In this document: piece by piece, positions 42,174 to 50,225 of the stretch
Numbering within the stretch: the stretch's first letter is position 1
Layout of the letters: the number at the start of each line of letters is the position of its first letter
Assembly: GCA_050008575.1 (NCBI GenBank)
Contig: JBEKMJ010000004.1
Span: 62,001-126,000, forward strand
Reading direction: 5' to 3'
Source of the DNA: Bog-159 sp050008575
GTDB taxonomy: Bacteria; Acidobacteriota; Terriglobia; Bryobacterales; Bryobacteraceae
DNA length: 64,000 nt
The notes under the pieces: generated by a model
Told to the model about the DNA's origin: nothing
The model's input: only the letters and a program-made list of their open reading frames with translations
Databases searched by the model: none
Position numbers and translations under genes: made by a program

Positions 42174-42935
42174 TTATTCGCAAATCAGATTAATCTGCCC
42201 AATCCCGCCGTTCACACTCACGTGGATGGTCGCGTCCGCCTCCCCCGCGGGCTCGTTCACCCAGCGGTCGCCGCGTTTGGTGAGCCCGCGCGCCGAAATA
42301 TCCCCGATACCGCCATGCGCTTCGATATCCAAACGCGCGCGCCGCGGCAACCGGATGGTGGCTTCGCCTACGCCCCCGTGCACCCGCACATCCATATCCC
42401 CGTGCGGATGGCCGGTCAAGTCCACCTTCATCTCGCCCGCCCCGATTTCCACATCCAGGCTGTGCAGCGCGGTGTTGCCCAAATCGAGGCGGCCCTCGCC
42501 GGCGCCCATCTTAACCCTGATATCCATGGGCACGTCTTCGTTCAGCCGCAGCTCCCAATGATTCTTGTCGTTGTTCCCGAGGGAGTGGTGGCTGGATTGC
42601 CGGACGGTGAGTATGCCGCGCGAACCGCTGACGTCGTATGCCACCTCCGGCTTGCCGTCGCGGGCGCGATAGCGAAAGTCGCCATCCATAAGCTGCGCCG
42701 CGCCGCCGCGCAGGATCAACTCACCGGCGCCCATGTCGATCTGTACCTCGACGGACTTGGCGCCCTTCAAATCGACGGACCGGGATTCCCGCTCGACGCT
42801 CCCCGAACCTTCCGTACTGACGTAGCATGCGGGCGCCAACAGCGCCAGCGCCAACGTTCCCGCCAGCCACACGCTGGCTTGGAAACTGGTTTGAAATCTG
42901 TATCGGTCCACAGAATGGCCTCCACTCGTAAGCAT
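42174..42935 (-). CDS. Toast-rack domain lipoprotein
   Basis: A protein of about 253 residues. The signal region VWLAGTLALALLAPACYVS carries a lipobox (LAPAC). Repeated short beta-strand ladders follow: KSVEVQIDMGAGELILRGGA, IRVKMGAGEGRLDLG, LDVEIGAGEMKVDLTG, VRVHGGVGEATIRLP and ISVNG-type endings. These match the toast-rack/DUF2154 or DUF4097 group. The family is known from LiaF/LiaG envelope-stress proteins. The upstream start is not certain. Confidence 0.78.
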   Translation of the reverse strand: MLTSGGHSVDRYRFQTSFQASVWLAGTLALALLAPACYVSTEGSGSVERESRSVDLKGAKSVEVQIDMGAGELILRGGAAQLMDGDFRYRARDGKPEVAYDVSGSRGILTVRQSSHHSLGNNDKNHWELRLNEDVPMDIRVKMGAGEGRLDLGNTALHSLDVEIGAGEMKVDLTGHPHGDMDVRVHGGVGEATIRLPRRARLDIEAHGGIGDISARGLTKRGDRWVNEPAGEADATIHVSVNGGIGQINLICE

Positions 42936-42978
42936 ACGCGAACCGGAGAGCGGGTGTTCCTTATTTGAGGAGAGTGCC

Positions 42979-43143
42979 GCTAGTGTCCTGTCCCGCCTAA
43001 TAATTTGATAGGTATCGTAGGGCAGCGCCATGCGCTGCCGCAGGGCTTTTAGCCCCGCGCAGGCCTGGAGGCCCGCCCCACCAAAAGGCCAAAGTCCAGC
43101 CAGCCGCCTGAAAGCCGGCTGCGGGCAGAATTGCCCGCGCTCC
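42979..43143. repeat. Hairpin array, sister of the one at 28.6 kb
   Basis: The left end GCTAGTGTCCTGTCCCGCC differs by one base from the end at 28593. The right part GTCCAGCCAGCCG plus TGAAAGCCGGC matches that at 28805. Internal units are GGGCAGCGC/GCGCTGCC, GGGGCT/AGCCCC-like, and GCAGGCCT/AGGCCCGC, with CCCCACCAAAAGGCCAA before the right end. It ends with GCGGGCA/TGCCCGC. Confidence 0.7.
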
Positions 43144-43165
43144 AATTCGTGCAGAATTCGCGCCG

Positions 43166-43357
43166 CTAAACCCGACGCAACACCCGCGCCGGCAAAGTAA
43201 CGATGGCCCACACCAGCTCGAGCACTCCACCCACGGCGATGCCGACGATCCGGAAAGGCAACAGCAGCAGCCAGATCAGCGGATACAAAACCAGGGCGAC
43301 CAGCGCCAACGGCCAGCAGAAGAACAGCACCACGCACCAAACCAGAAATGTCAGCAC
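43166..43357 (-). CDS. Small hydrophobic membrane protein
   Basis: A 63-residue protein with two long hydrophobic runs (FLVWCVVLFFCWPLALVALVLY and LLLLPFRIVGIAVGGVLEL). The start overlaps the end of the STAS gene by 7 bases, so it is likely cotranscribed with it. The family is not recognised. Confidence 0.66.
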   Translation of the reverse strand: MLTFLVWCVVLFFCWPLALVALVLYPLIWLLLLPFRIVGIAVGGVLELVWAIVTLPARVLRRV

Positions 43358-43701
43358 AGCACTTCACCGCGGATTGCAGCCTCCGCGTCCTCCACGTCCT
43401 GGAATAGCGGGATGATCTCGCCGATCCGCGTCATCTCCAGAACTTCGCGCACCCGTTGGTTGGCGTCCGCCAGGAACAGTTGTCCGCCGCGGCTGGCGAG
43501 CGATTTGTGGAGCTCTACGACAAAAGCCAGGCCCGTCGAATCGATATACGGAACAGCGCGCAAATCGATTACAGCCTTGGCGATTCCGATTTCTTCCAGG
43601 GATTTCTGCGCGGACACAAGCTCGGCGTCGGAGCCGGTTACGAACCGGCCCTGGAGGCGCAGCAAACAAACACCGTCACGGATTTGAGATTCCAACCGCA
43701 T
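43351..43701 (-). CDS. STAS-domain anti-sigma-factor antagonist
   Basis: A 116-residue single STAS domain: VCLLRLQGRFVTGSDAELV, AVIDLRAVPYIDSTGLAFVV and the closing LEMTRIGEIIPLFQD. The serine in the YIDSTGLA helix is the site phosphorylated by anti-sigma kinases in SpoIIAA/RsbV. It therefore probably takes part in a partner-switching pathway; no anti-sigma kinase gene is adjacent. The ATG at 43701 was chosen because the longer frame lacks family similarity. Confidence 0.9.
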   Translation of the reverse strand: MRLESQIRDGVCLLRLQGRFVTGSDAELVSAQKSLEEIGIAKAVIDLRAVPYIDSTGLAFVVELHKSLASRGGQLFLADANQRVREVLEMTRIGEIIPLFQDVEDAEAAIRGEVLC

Positions 43702-43842
43702 ACACACTCCGGCAACTGGCCATCTATTGGGTAGTGCATTGGACCAATCAAAACGCTTCACTAATTAGACGATTGAACAGCCCAAAAGGTTCACTAATCC
43801 GGAGCTTTCCGTTAGCCGCAAGTGTGGCAAAATAGTGGCCAC

Positions 43843-45003
43843 ATGTCCGAAACGGCAGACGTGGTCATCATCGGCGGCGGCATCGTGGGATCGAGCGTCG
43901 CCTGGCATCTCACCGCAGCCGGATGCCGCAACGTGTTGGTGATCGAGCGCGAATCCCAGCAGGGCCTGGGATCCACCGGCAAGAGTATGGGCGGTGTACG
44001 CGCGCAATTCGCCACCGCGGTCAATATCCGCATGTCGTTATACTCCATCCCGATCTTCGCGGCTTTTAAGGAGATCACCGGGCATCCCTCCGAATACAAG
44101 CCGCACGGATACCTTTTCGTGGCTACCACGACGGACCATCTCGCATACCTGCGCCGCAACTTCGCGCGCCAATCCGCCTTGGGCTTGCAGCGCGTCGAGA
44201 TGCTGGGCCGCGACGACGTGATCCACCGGGTGCCGCAACTGCGCTCCGGCGATATCCTTGGCGGCAGCTTCTGCGCCACCGACGGCTTCGTGGACCCCTA
44301 TAGCGTCATGAAAGGCTTCATGTCCGCGGCCGAAGAAAGGGGCGCCAGGCTATGGCGCGGCGTTACGGTCACGGGTATCGAGGTGAATGCGCGCGGCGTG
44401 GCGGGCGTCCGCACGAGCAACGGCAGCGTGGCCGCGCCCACCGTGGTGAACGCCGCCGGTCCCTGGGCCGCCGAGGTAGCGCGCATGGCGGGCGTAGATC
44501 TCCCGATTGTTCCGCTGCGCCGCATGCTGGTGCCCACCGAGCCCTTCCCCGGTTTGCCGGATCGCCTGCCGATGGTAATCGATATGTCCACCGGTTTTCA
44601 TTTTCGCCCGGAGGGGCTGGGCTTGCTGATGGCCTGGAACGATCCGGATGAGACGCCCGGTTTTAAAACCGCCTTCGATCCGGCGTTCATCGAGAAGATT
44701 TTGACGCACGCCGTCAGCCGCGTCCCCTGTTTCGAGGATCTGCAGGTGAACCCGCACCGCGCCTGGGCGGGACTGTATGCGGTCACGCCCGATCATCACG
44801 CCATCATCGGCCCAGCTCCGGGAGTGCCCGGGCTTTTCTTCGCGAATGGCTTCAGCGGCCATGGCGTCATGCACTCACCCGCCACCGGCCGCATCACAGC
44901 GGATCTGATCCTGCACGGCGCGAGCGATCTGTTGGACGCCCGCGATCTGGGCTTGGAGCGCTTCGCGGAAGGCCGCATGCTCGAAGAAACCGCGGTACTG
45001 TAA
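43843..45003 (+). CDS. FAD-dependent amine/glycine oxidase family protein
   Basis: A 386-residue flavoenzyme of the DAO superfamily. The dinucleotide-binding motif VVIIGGGIVGSSVAWHL is at the N-terminus, followed by STGKSMGGVRAQFATAVN. VVNAAGPWAAEVARMAG, GLYAVTPDHHAIIGPAPGVP and NGFSGHGVMHSPATG are typical of sarcosine oxidase beta-type and glycine oxidases. It oxidises secondary amines or small amino acids with release of peroxide, or passes electrons to a partner. ATG 43843 was chosen to match the family start. Confidence 0.9.
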   Translation: MSETADVVIIGGGIVGSSVAWHLTAAGCRNVLVIERESQQGLGSTGKSMGGVRAQFATAVNIRMSLYSIPIFAAFKEITGHPSEYKPHGYLFVATTTDHLAYLRRNFARQSALGLQRVEMLGRDDVIHRVPQLRSGDILGGSFCATDGFVDPYSVMKGFMSAAEERGARLWRGVTVTGIEVNARGVAGVRTSNGSVAAPTVVNAAGPWAAEVARMAGVDLPIVPLRRMLVPTEPFPGLPDRLPMVIDMSTGFHFRPEGLGLLMAWNDPDETPGFKTAFDPAFIEKILTHAVSRVPCFEDLQVNPHRAWAGLYAVTPDHHAIIGPAPGVPGLFFANGFSGHGVMHSPATGRITADLILHGASDLLDARDLGLERFAEGRMLEETAVL

Positions 45004-45101
45004 CGTACGGGACGCTCTCGCTTGGGTTGCATCCAATTAGCCCCCGCCGGTGAACTTCCAGCGCCGCCAGTGGACGCAGGCCGTGGGATAATACTCACGG
45101 C

Positions 45102-45251
45102 ATGCCCGAGCCCGCTCCGGACACCGATCTCTATTGCCCAACCTGCGGCAAACCAGTCCCCGACCCACTCGTCTGCGGCGATTGCCACGCTGTAATCTGC
45201 CGCCGATGCGGCACGGTGCTGGAGCGCATCGACGACTTGGGAATCGGCTGA
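45102..45251 (+). CDS. 49-residue zinc-ribbon protein
   Basis: A short frame with ATG at 45102 encodes two Cys pairs, YCPTCGKPV and VCGDCHAVICRRCG, giving C-x2-C, C-x2-C and C-x2-C knuckles within 40 residues. This is a treble-clef or zinc-ribbon layout. A hairpin-like CCGTG/CACGG immediately precedes the start. The function is unknown; such proteins often bind RNA or act as small chaperones. Confidence 0.6.
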   Translation: MPEPAPDTDLYCPTCGKPVPDPLVCGDCHAVICRRCGTVLERIDDLGIG

Positions 45252-45278
45252 GATCTGAGTCAAGGTTTCGGCATGAGA

Positions 45279-46583
45279 TCAGGTGAACAGCTTTGCGAAC
45301 CGCGACCCCGGTTTCACAATCGTCTGGTTCCGCTCCGGCCCCGTTGAGATGCAGCCCACTTCCACGCCGCTCTGTTTCTCCAGGAAATCCAGGTAATCCC
45401 GCGCCCGCACGGGCAGTTCGCCGTACGACGAAATGCCGAACGTGGAGTTCCGCCATCCCGGCAGACATTCATAAACCGGTTCCAGCGCGGCCATCCCGTT
45501 CACCGTCGCAGGCATGCCGGCGACGTCTTGGCCGCCCGACCGGTAACCCACGCAAACCGGGACCTTTTCCATCTCATCCAGCACGTCGAGCTTGGTCACC
45601 ACCAGGCTGTCGAAGCCGTTGATCATGGCCGCATAGCGCATCAACGGCACGTCATACCATCCGCAGCGGCGCGGTCGTCCGGTCACCGAGCCGAATTCGT
45701 TGCCGCGGTTGCGGATCTGGTCGCCCCAGGAATCCAAAGCTTCCGTGGGGAACGGCCCGCCCCCCACGCGCGTGATATAAGCTTTCGCCACGCCGATGAC
45801 TTGGTCGATTCGGGTAGGCGGCACGCCCGTACCGGTACAGGCGCCACCCGCCGCGGCGCTCGACGAGGTCACGAACGGATATGTCCCGTGATCGATATCC
45901 AGCATAGTGCCCTGCGCCCCTTCGAACATCACGCTCTGCCCCGCGGCGATGGCATCGTTCAGCAGGCGCGCCGTATCGCACACCATGGGACGGATGCGCT
46001 CCGCCAGCTTTTCGTATTCGTCGCGAATGCCGGCCGGGTCCAGCCCGTCGTCCACGCCCAGCGCATGTGCGGCCGCCCGATGCTCCGCCACCAGCGTATC
46101 GAACAGCGGCTCGAACACTTCGCGATCCATTAGATCCGCGATGCGCATACCTCGCCGCGCGATCTTATCTTCGTAGCAGGGGCCGATACCGCGCGAGGTG
46201 GTGCCGATCGAAATCCGCCCGGGCCGCGCGTCGCCCAGCTTTTCCATCAGACGGTGGCTGGGCAGCAGAACCTGCGCCCGATTGCTGATGAACAGATTGC
46301 CCTCCACCTGCAAGCCGGCCGCTTCTAGCATCCGGATCTCGTCCAGCAGCGCGGCCGGATCCACCACCAAGCCGTTGCCGATCACCGCCTTCTTGCCGGG
46401 CCGCAGAATGCCGCTGGGAATCAGCTTCAACACGAACTTCAAGTCGCCGATACGCACGGTGTGCCCGGCGTTATGCCCGCCCTGGTAACGGGCCACTACG
46501 TCGAAGCGTTCCGAGAAAAGGTCGACGACTTTTCCCTTGCCTTCATCGCCCCATTGCGCGCCCAAAACGATTACGTTGCTCAT
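45279..46583 (-). CDS. purA: Adenylosuccinate synthetase
   Basis: A 434-residue GTP-dependent enzyme joining IMP and aspartate in AMP synthesis. The conserved start GAQWGDEGKGKVVD carries the P-loop and catalytic aspartate, and GGHNAGHTV the catalytic histidine. GTTSRGIGPCYEDK, GAQGTMLDIDHGTYPFVTSS and TGRPRRCGWYD follow. The length is normal. The start codon ATG 46583 gives the family N-terminus MSNVIVLGAQWGDEG; the upstream seven codons are unlikely. Confidence 0.97.
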   Translation of the reverse strand: MSNVIVLGAQWGDEGKGKVVDLFSERFDVVARYQGGHNAGHTVRIGDLKFVLKLIPSGILRPGKKAVIGNGLVVDPAALLDEIRMLEAAGLQVEGNLFISNRAQVLLPSHRLMEKLGDARPGRISIGTTSRGIGPCYEDKIARRGMRIADLMDREVFEPLFDTLVAEHRAAAHALGVDDGLDPAGIRDEYEKLAERIRPMVCDTARLLNDAIAAGQSVMFEGAQGTMLDIDHGTYPFVTSSSAAAGGACTGTGVPPTRIDQVIGVAKAYITRVGGGPFPTEALDSWGDQIRNRGNEFGSVTGRPRRCGWYDVPLMRYAAMINGFDSLVVTKLDVLDEMEKVPVCVGYRSGGQDVAGMPATVNGMAALEPVYECLPGWRNSTFGISSYGELPVRARDYLDFLEKQSGVEVGCISTGPERNQTIVKPGSRFAKLFT

Positions 46584-46629
46584 ATGGCCAAACGCATTCA
46601 TCATACCGCATGTGATAACCTGACCTTAA

Positions 46630-47097
46630 ATGCAGCTTTGCGAGGTCTACCTGTCGCTCGGGGAGAGCGGATTTGGGCAACTGATTCGAAGCATCTCGAT
46701 TGGCAAGCTGAAAACCTATCAACTCTACGCCGCGTTCAAAGCCAGCGCGCATCTGACCAAGCTCAACACGGAATCGTTGCACAAACACATTCCCCGATTC
46801 TGGGCGCGCCTGGGCGAGCGAGACGAACAGTTCGCCAAAGATCTGGCCCAGACTGTGTTAGTATCACACCTGGACATGATTGTGGCGGTCCTGGATTTCC
46901 TGGAGGTCCCGCACGAAGGCGGGTTCTTCAACAAGGACCTGAACGCGAAGAGCTATTTGACGGAAGGTTGGGCGGAACGGGTTTTCGAGAAATTTCGGGC
47001 CGTTTATTCCGAGCCGGTTCTGCTATTTTATATAAATCACCTGTCATGGGAACTGACCGAACAGGCCGAGCCGTTTGCGCCGGCTTCCGCGGCGTGA
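46630..47097 (+). CDS. Conserved hypothetical protein
   Basis: A 155-residue, mostly helical cytoplasmic protein, divergent from purA with a spacer of under 50 bases. Visible blocks are LYAAFKASAHLTKLNTESLH, FWARLGERDEQFAKDLAQTV and LDFLEVPHEGGFFNKDLN. No domain was recognised. Codon use resembles the neighbouring housekeeping genes, so it is considered real. Confidence 0.72.
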   Translation: MQLCEVYLSLGESGFGQLIRSISIGKLKTYQLYAAFKASAHLTKLNTESLHKHIPRFWARLGERDEQFAKDLAQTVLVSHLDMIVAVLDFLEVPHEGGFFNKDLNAKSYLTEGWAERVFEKFRAVYSEPVLLFYINHLSWELTEQAEPFAPASAA

Positions 47098-47119
47098 AAA
47101 CGCCGGTAAAATTTTTCGG

Positions 47120-47148
47120 TTGCAAGAGTGCAAAGGAAGCTGTACAAT
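47120..47148 (+). promoter_or_regulatory. Near-consensus sigma-70-type promoter
   Basis: TTGCAA (47120-47125) and TACAAT (47143-47148) are separated by exactly 17 bases. The promoter would drive the short frame at 47175 and perhaps the two genes beyond it. Confidence 0.55.
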
Positions 47149-47174
47149 CATGAATCCGTTGGGAGCCTGTACGA

Positions 47175-47345
47175 GTGGGTCCCGAGCATTGCCGATGCGT
47201 CGAGGAACTCGTGGGGAGAGGCTTCCAGAAAACGGAGAAACAGCAACTCCTTGCGGTGCAACGATATTGGTCCGCGAGCGGGGCGACCCGCGCGTGCGGG
47301 CCGGTAATGTGTCGTCGGCTTGAACGCGGCTTGAACGCGGCTTGA
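47175..47345 (+). CDS. Candidate 56-residue protein or small RNA gene
   Basis: A GTG at 47175, with GGGAG 9 bases upstream, opens a 56-codon frame. It contains HCRCVEELVGRGFQKTEKQQ and LLAVQRYWSASG. Its end runs into three tandem copies of an 11-base unit (GGCTTGAACGC, 47317-47349). The strong promoter just upstream and several small hairpins in the stretch would also fit a non-coding RNA. No family was recognised, so this is a candidate only. Confidence 0.35.
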   Translation: MGPEHCRCVEELVGRGFQKTEKQQLLAVQRYWSASGATRACGPVMCRRLERGLNAA

Positions 47346-47425
47346 ACGAATGCAGGCCTGTGGGCCTGCGTGAAGTTGGGTGCGTGATTTCGCCCAGTGC
47401 GGCACTGGGATTAGGGTGTTTGCTT

Positions 47426-47662
47426 ATGAGTCATTGCGAATTCCACTATTCATATCTTTTGCCCCAAAAACCGGGGATACTTCCCTTCGATGAGACCATC
47501 ACGAAGTCCTGCCGGCGTTGCGGGGCGACGTTTACCACGAAATCGCGCATCCGGAAACGCTGCGACGCGTGCCAGGAGGTGGTGGCCTACGAGAAGCAGC
47601 AGAAGGCCAACGCCCGCCTGAAGGCGCGGCGGGCAGCCAAGCGGGCCTTGCTGCGCGGGTGA
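47426..47662 (+). CDS. Short zinc-ribbon protein
   Basis: A 78-residue protein. The core is SCRRCGATFTTKSRIRKRCD followed by ACQEV, a C-x2-C...C-x2-C metal site. A highly basic helix (KQQKANARLKARRAAKRALL) forms the tail, which suits nucleic acid binding. The ATG at 47426 is the best start. GTG of the next gene overlaps its stop (GTGA), so the two are coupled. Confidence 0.7.
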   Translation: MSHCEFHYSYLLPQKPGILPFDETITKSCRRCGATFTTKSRIRKRCDACQEVVAYEKQQKANARLKARRAAKRALLRG

Positions 47663-48279
47663 TCCAGTCGCCGCACGGCTTTGGCCGGGACGAGCTCGCC
47701 ATCCTGCGTCGCCTCAAGACGCCCGAGAGGATCCAATCTTTCCTCGATAGCGAGATCGGCTACAACAAGGAACCTCAAGGCGCTACGTGTCGCTCACCGC
47801 GCCGGGTTCTGCGCGACCGGCTGGCGCATTGCATGGAGGGCGCGCTATTCGGCGCTGCGGCGTTGCGCGTGAGCGGATTTCCCCCCCTGCTGCTGGATCT
47901 GGAAGCGGTACGCGACGACGATCACGTGTTGGCCATCTTCCGCCAGCGCGGGCATTGGGGCGCCGTCGCCAAATCCAACTATTCGGGCCTGCGATTCCGC
48001 GAGCCCGTATATCGCACGCTGCGCGAGCTGGCCATGTCGTATTTTGAACACTACTTCAATCTGGCCGGCGAGAAGACCCTGCGCAACTACTCGCGCCCTG
48101 TGAACCTGCGGCGTTTCGACCCGCTCGGCTGGATGACCGCCGAAGCCGACGTTTGGGAGATTCCGCAATATTTGATCGGCATCCCGCACACGCCGTTATT
48201 AGGGACGAATCTGACTCGCCGGTTGAACCGCGTGGATGCGCGCCTGCTGGCGGCGGGCAAGTTGGGCGGCGTGCACTAG
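47659..48279 (+). CDS. Transglutaminase-like fold protein (inferred)
   Basis: A 206-residue protein starting VIQSPHGFGRDELAILRRLK. The central part reads RDRLAHCMEGALFGAAALR, then DLEAVRDDDHVLAIFRQRGH and WGAVAKSNYSGLRFREPVYR. This gives a Cys ... Asp-His order as in transglutaminase-like cysteine enzymes. The fold and function are inferred from this pattern alone. It is coupled to the zinc-ribbon gene upstream. Confidence 0.62.
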   Translation: MIQSPHGFGRDELAILRRLKTPERIQSFLDSEIGYNKEPQGATCRSPRRVLRDRLAHCMEGALFGAAALRVSGFPPLLLDLEAVRDDDHVLAIFRQRGHWGAVAKSNYSGLRFREPVYRTLRELAMSYFEHYFNLAGEKTLRNYSRPVNLRRFDPLGWMTAEADVWEIPQYLIGIPHTPLLGTNLTRRLNRVDARLLAAGKLGGVH

Positions 48280-48302
48280 GAGGCTTCATTCTGTGCGCCG
48301 TG

Positions 48303-48512
48303 GTGGGGCAGGACTCCAGTCCTGTCAGGATGGGACTGCGGCCCGCGAATCCCGATGAAAACCTTGTGGGGCGGCGCCATGCGCCGCCGAAGAGCGGGCC
48401 TGCGAGGCCCGCGCAGGCTGCGAGCCTGCCCCACGGCGGCGGACGGAATGTCGAAACGCAGTGGGTTTTCGACTGCGCGGGTTCTCCAGAACCCGCTCCT
48501 GGCGAGCGCAGC
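48303..48512. repeat. Hairpin array upstream of the first propeller paralogue
   Basis: The array opens with GTGGGGCAGG and a CAGGACT/AGTCCTG unit. It includes GGCGGCGC/GCGCCGCC, GCGGGCC/GGCCCGC and GCAGGCT/AGCCTGC, which ends in CCTGCCCCAC, the complement of the opening. A shared tail follows (GGCGGCGGACGGAATGTCG, then a GGGTTCT/AGAACCC unit). It closely matches the array at 49.8-50.2 kb. Confidence 0.75.
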
Positions 48513-48554
48513 ACACCATTGCGCAATTGCAGGCGCGCGCGGTAACGTGGAACC

Positions 48555-49790
48555 ATGCTGAAAGTCCTATGGTCAGCCGCGTTATCGTTGGGTTTGGCGG
48601 TGAGCGCCGTGGCGCAGTCCGGCACGTATAGCAACATCACCGAGTATCCTGTACCGAATGCGCACAGCGGCCCGTGGGGAATCGCGACTGGGCCGGACGG
48701 CGCTCTCTGGTTTGCCGATTACGGGGACGGCAAGATCGGCCGGATCACCACTGCCGGGGCCGTCACCGAGTATCCGGTGCCGACCGCAGCCAGCCAGCCC
48801 TGGGGGATCGCGGCGGGGCCGGATGGGGCGCTCTGGTTTACAGAAAGCAATGCAGGCAAGGTTGGGCGAATCACGACCGGCGGTGAGGTCACCGAGTACC
48901 CCGTGGCGCCGGGGAGCTACCCCAAAGGAATCGCGGCGGGACCGGACGGCGCGCTCTGGTTTGTCCTCAACTTCTACGACCAGATCGGGCGCATCACGAC
49001 ACGCGGGGACATCACCTTGTACTCATTGCCGAGCAGCCCAAGCTGGCCCGTCGAGATCGCGGCCGGACCGGATGGTGCGCTCTGGTTTACGGAAAGCGCG
49101 GGCCAACGGATTGGGCGGATCACAACTGCCGGGGCGATTACCGAGTACACCTTGCCGACCGCCAATACCGCCCCTTTCGGAATCACGGCAGGGCCGGACG
49201 GCGCGCTGTGGTTTACCGAATCCGTAGACCGGAAGACCGGGGAAATCGGGCGAATCACGACTGCCGGGGACATTACCGAGTACGCCTTGCCGGCCGGCTC
49301 CGGACGCCCCTTCGGAATCGCGGCGGGTTCCGACGGCGCGCTGTGGTTTACGGAGAATTATTCAGATAAAATTGGGCGGATCACAACTGAGGGGGTGGTT
49401 ACCGAGTACCCCACACCGGCGGATTACTGCTTTGGGATCGCGGCCGGACCGGACGGCGGGTTGTGGTTCACCGAAACCAACGCTGGCCTGATCGGGCGGG
49501 CGCCGGCATGGGGCTTGGGGCTCGCCGCCACGTTCGCCGGCAGCACCCTGACGATGAATTTCGATCTGGCAATCGACACGCCGGCCACCTTCAACATTCT
49601 GCTGCATAGCGCTACCGGGGATTGGAGGCCGTTCTCCCAGCCGATACCTGCGGTCGTGCCGCCGCGAGCGTTCACCATGACCTGGAACGGCGTGCCGAAC
49701 CTGGGAGACGTGAAAGTGCAAGCGGTGTTGACCGCGGGTACGGGGCAGGTCATATGCTCGCAATGGAATGGTGTGAATACAGCGCGATAG
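48555..49790 (+). CDS. Virginiamycin B lyase-like secreted beta-propeller, paralogue 1
   Basis: A 411-residue secreted protein. The signal peptide (MLKVLWSAALSLGLAVSAVA) is followed by seven or so blades of about 42 residues each, built from GIAAGPDGALWFTES and IGRITTAGAITEYTLP. The last 90 residues form a separate domain (MNFDLAIDTPATFNILLHSA ... WNGVNTAR) shared with the next paralogue. True Vgb lyases use two histidines and a glutamate. Histidines are almost absent from these blades, so antibiotic cleavage is unlikely and a binding role is preferred. Confidence 0.85.
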   Translation: MLKVLWSAALSLGLAVSAVAQSGTYSNITEYPVPNAHSGPWGIATGPDGALWFADYGDGKIGRITTAGAVTEYPVPTAASQPWGIAAGPDGALWFTESNAGKVGRITTGGEVTEYPVAPGSYPKGIAAGPDGALWFVLNFYDQIGRITTRGDITLYSLPSSPSWPVEIAAGPDGALWFTESAGQRIGRITTAGAITEYTLPTANTAPFGITAGPDGALWFTESVDRKTGEIGRITTAGDITEYALPAGSGRPFGIAAGSDGALWFTENYSDKIGRITTEGVVTEYPTPADYCFGIAAGPDGGLWFTETNAGLIGRAPAWGLGLAATFAGSTLTMNFDLAIDTPATFNILLHSATGDWRPFSQPIPAVVPPRAFTMTWNGVPNLGDVKVQAVLTAGTGQVICSQWNGVNTAR

Positions 49791-49796
49791 CCGGCC

Positions 49797-50192
49797 AGTT
49801 TGGATTTGGAGGGCGGCCAATCTTGGCCGCAGCCGGCTTATAGTAGGTCCGTGGGCCGTGGTGGGGCAGGACTCCAGTCCTGTCAGGATGGGCCTGCGGC
49901 CCACGAATAGTGATGAAAACCCGCGTGGGGCGGCTCCATGCGCCGCCGCGGGGCTTTAGCCCCGCCGGGGCGAGATTGCTCGCCGCGGGCGAGCTTGTTC
50001 GCCGAAGAGCGGGCCTGCGAGGCCCGCGCAGGCTGCGAGCCTGGCTGCGAGCCTGCCCCACGGCGGCGGACGGAATGTCGAAACGCGATGGGTTTTCTAA
50101 GGTGCGCGGGTTCTCCAGAACTCGCGCATGGCGAGCGTAGCTCGCCTAAGCCGGCTGAAAGCCGGCTGCGGGCAGAATTGCCCGCCCTACGA
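49797..50192. repeat. Expanded hairpin array between the two propeller paralogues
   Basis: The left end CAGTTTGGATTTGGAGGGCG matches the TIR region of the element at 10.3 kb. From 49860 the order of units is the same as in the array at 48303. An extra stretch of about 56 bases (GGGGCT/AGCCCC, GGCGAG/CTCGCC, GGCGA/TCGCC) sits before AAGAGCGGGCC, and a short duplication of the GCTGCGAGCCTG unit follows. The right end carries GGCGAGC/GCTCGCC, GCCGGCT/AGCCGGC and GCGGGCA/TGCCCGC in the same order as the 10.3 kb element, inverted. Confidence 0.78.
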
Positions 50193-50225
50193 AAATTTTT
50201 GGGGGGGGCGTGAGGAGGAGAAGGA

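Noticed and set aside
42174..43367. 397-residue version of the toast-rack protein
   Set aside because: The extra N-terminal part is translated from the hairpin array and the small membrane protein gene; the lipoprotein signal supports a start near 42935.
45010..45100. Possible tRNA, suggested by a GAGSSPAGAN peptide in the antisense translation
   Set aside because: No T-loop consensus, anticodon stem or acceptor pairing could be drawn.
47150..47345. 6S or SRP RNA gene
   Set aside because: The promoter is strong, but the conserved bulge and tetraloop sequences of these RNAs were not found.
48303..50192. Arrays considered as CRISPR
   Set aside because: There is no constant repeat with variable spacers; the units are different self-complementary palindromes and no cas gene is present.
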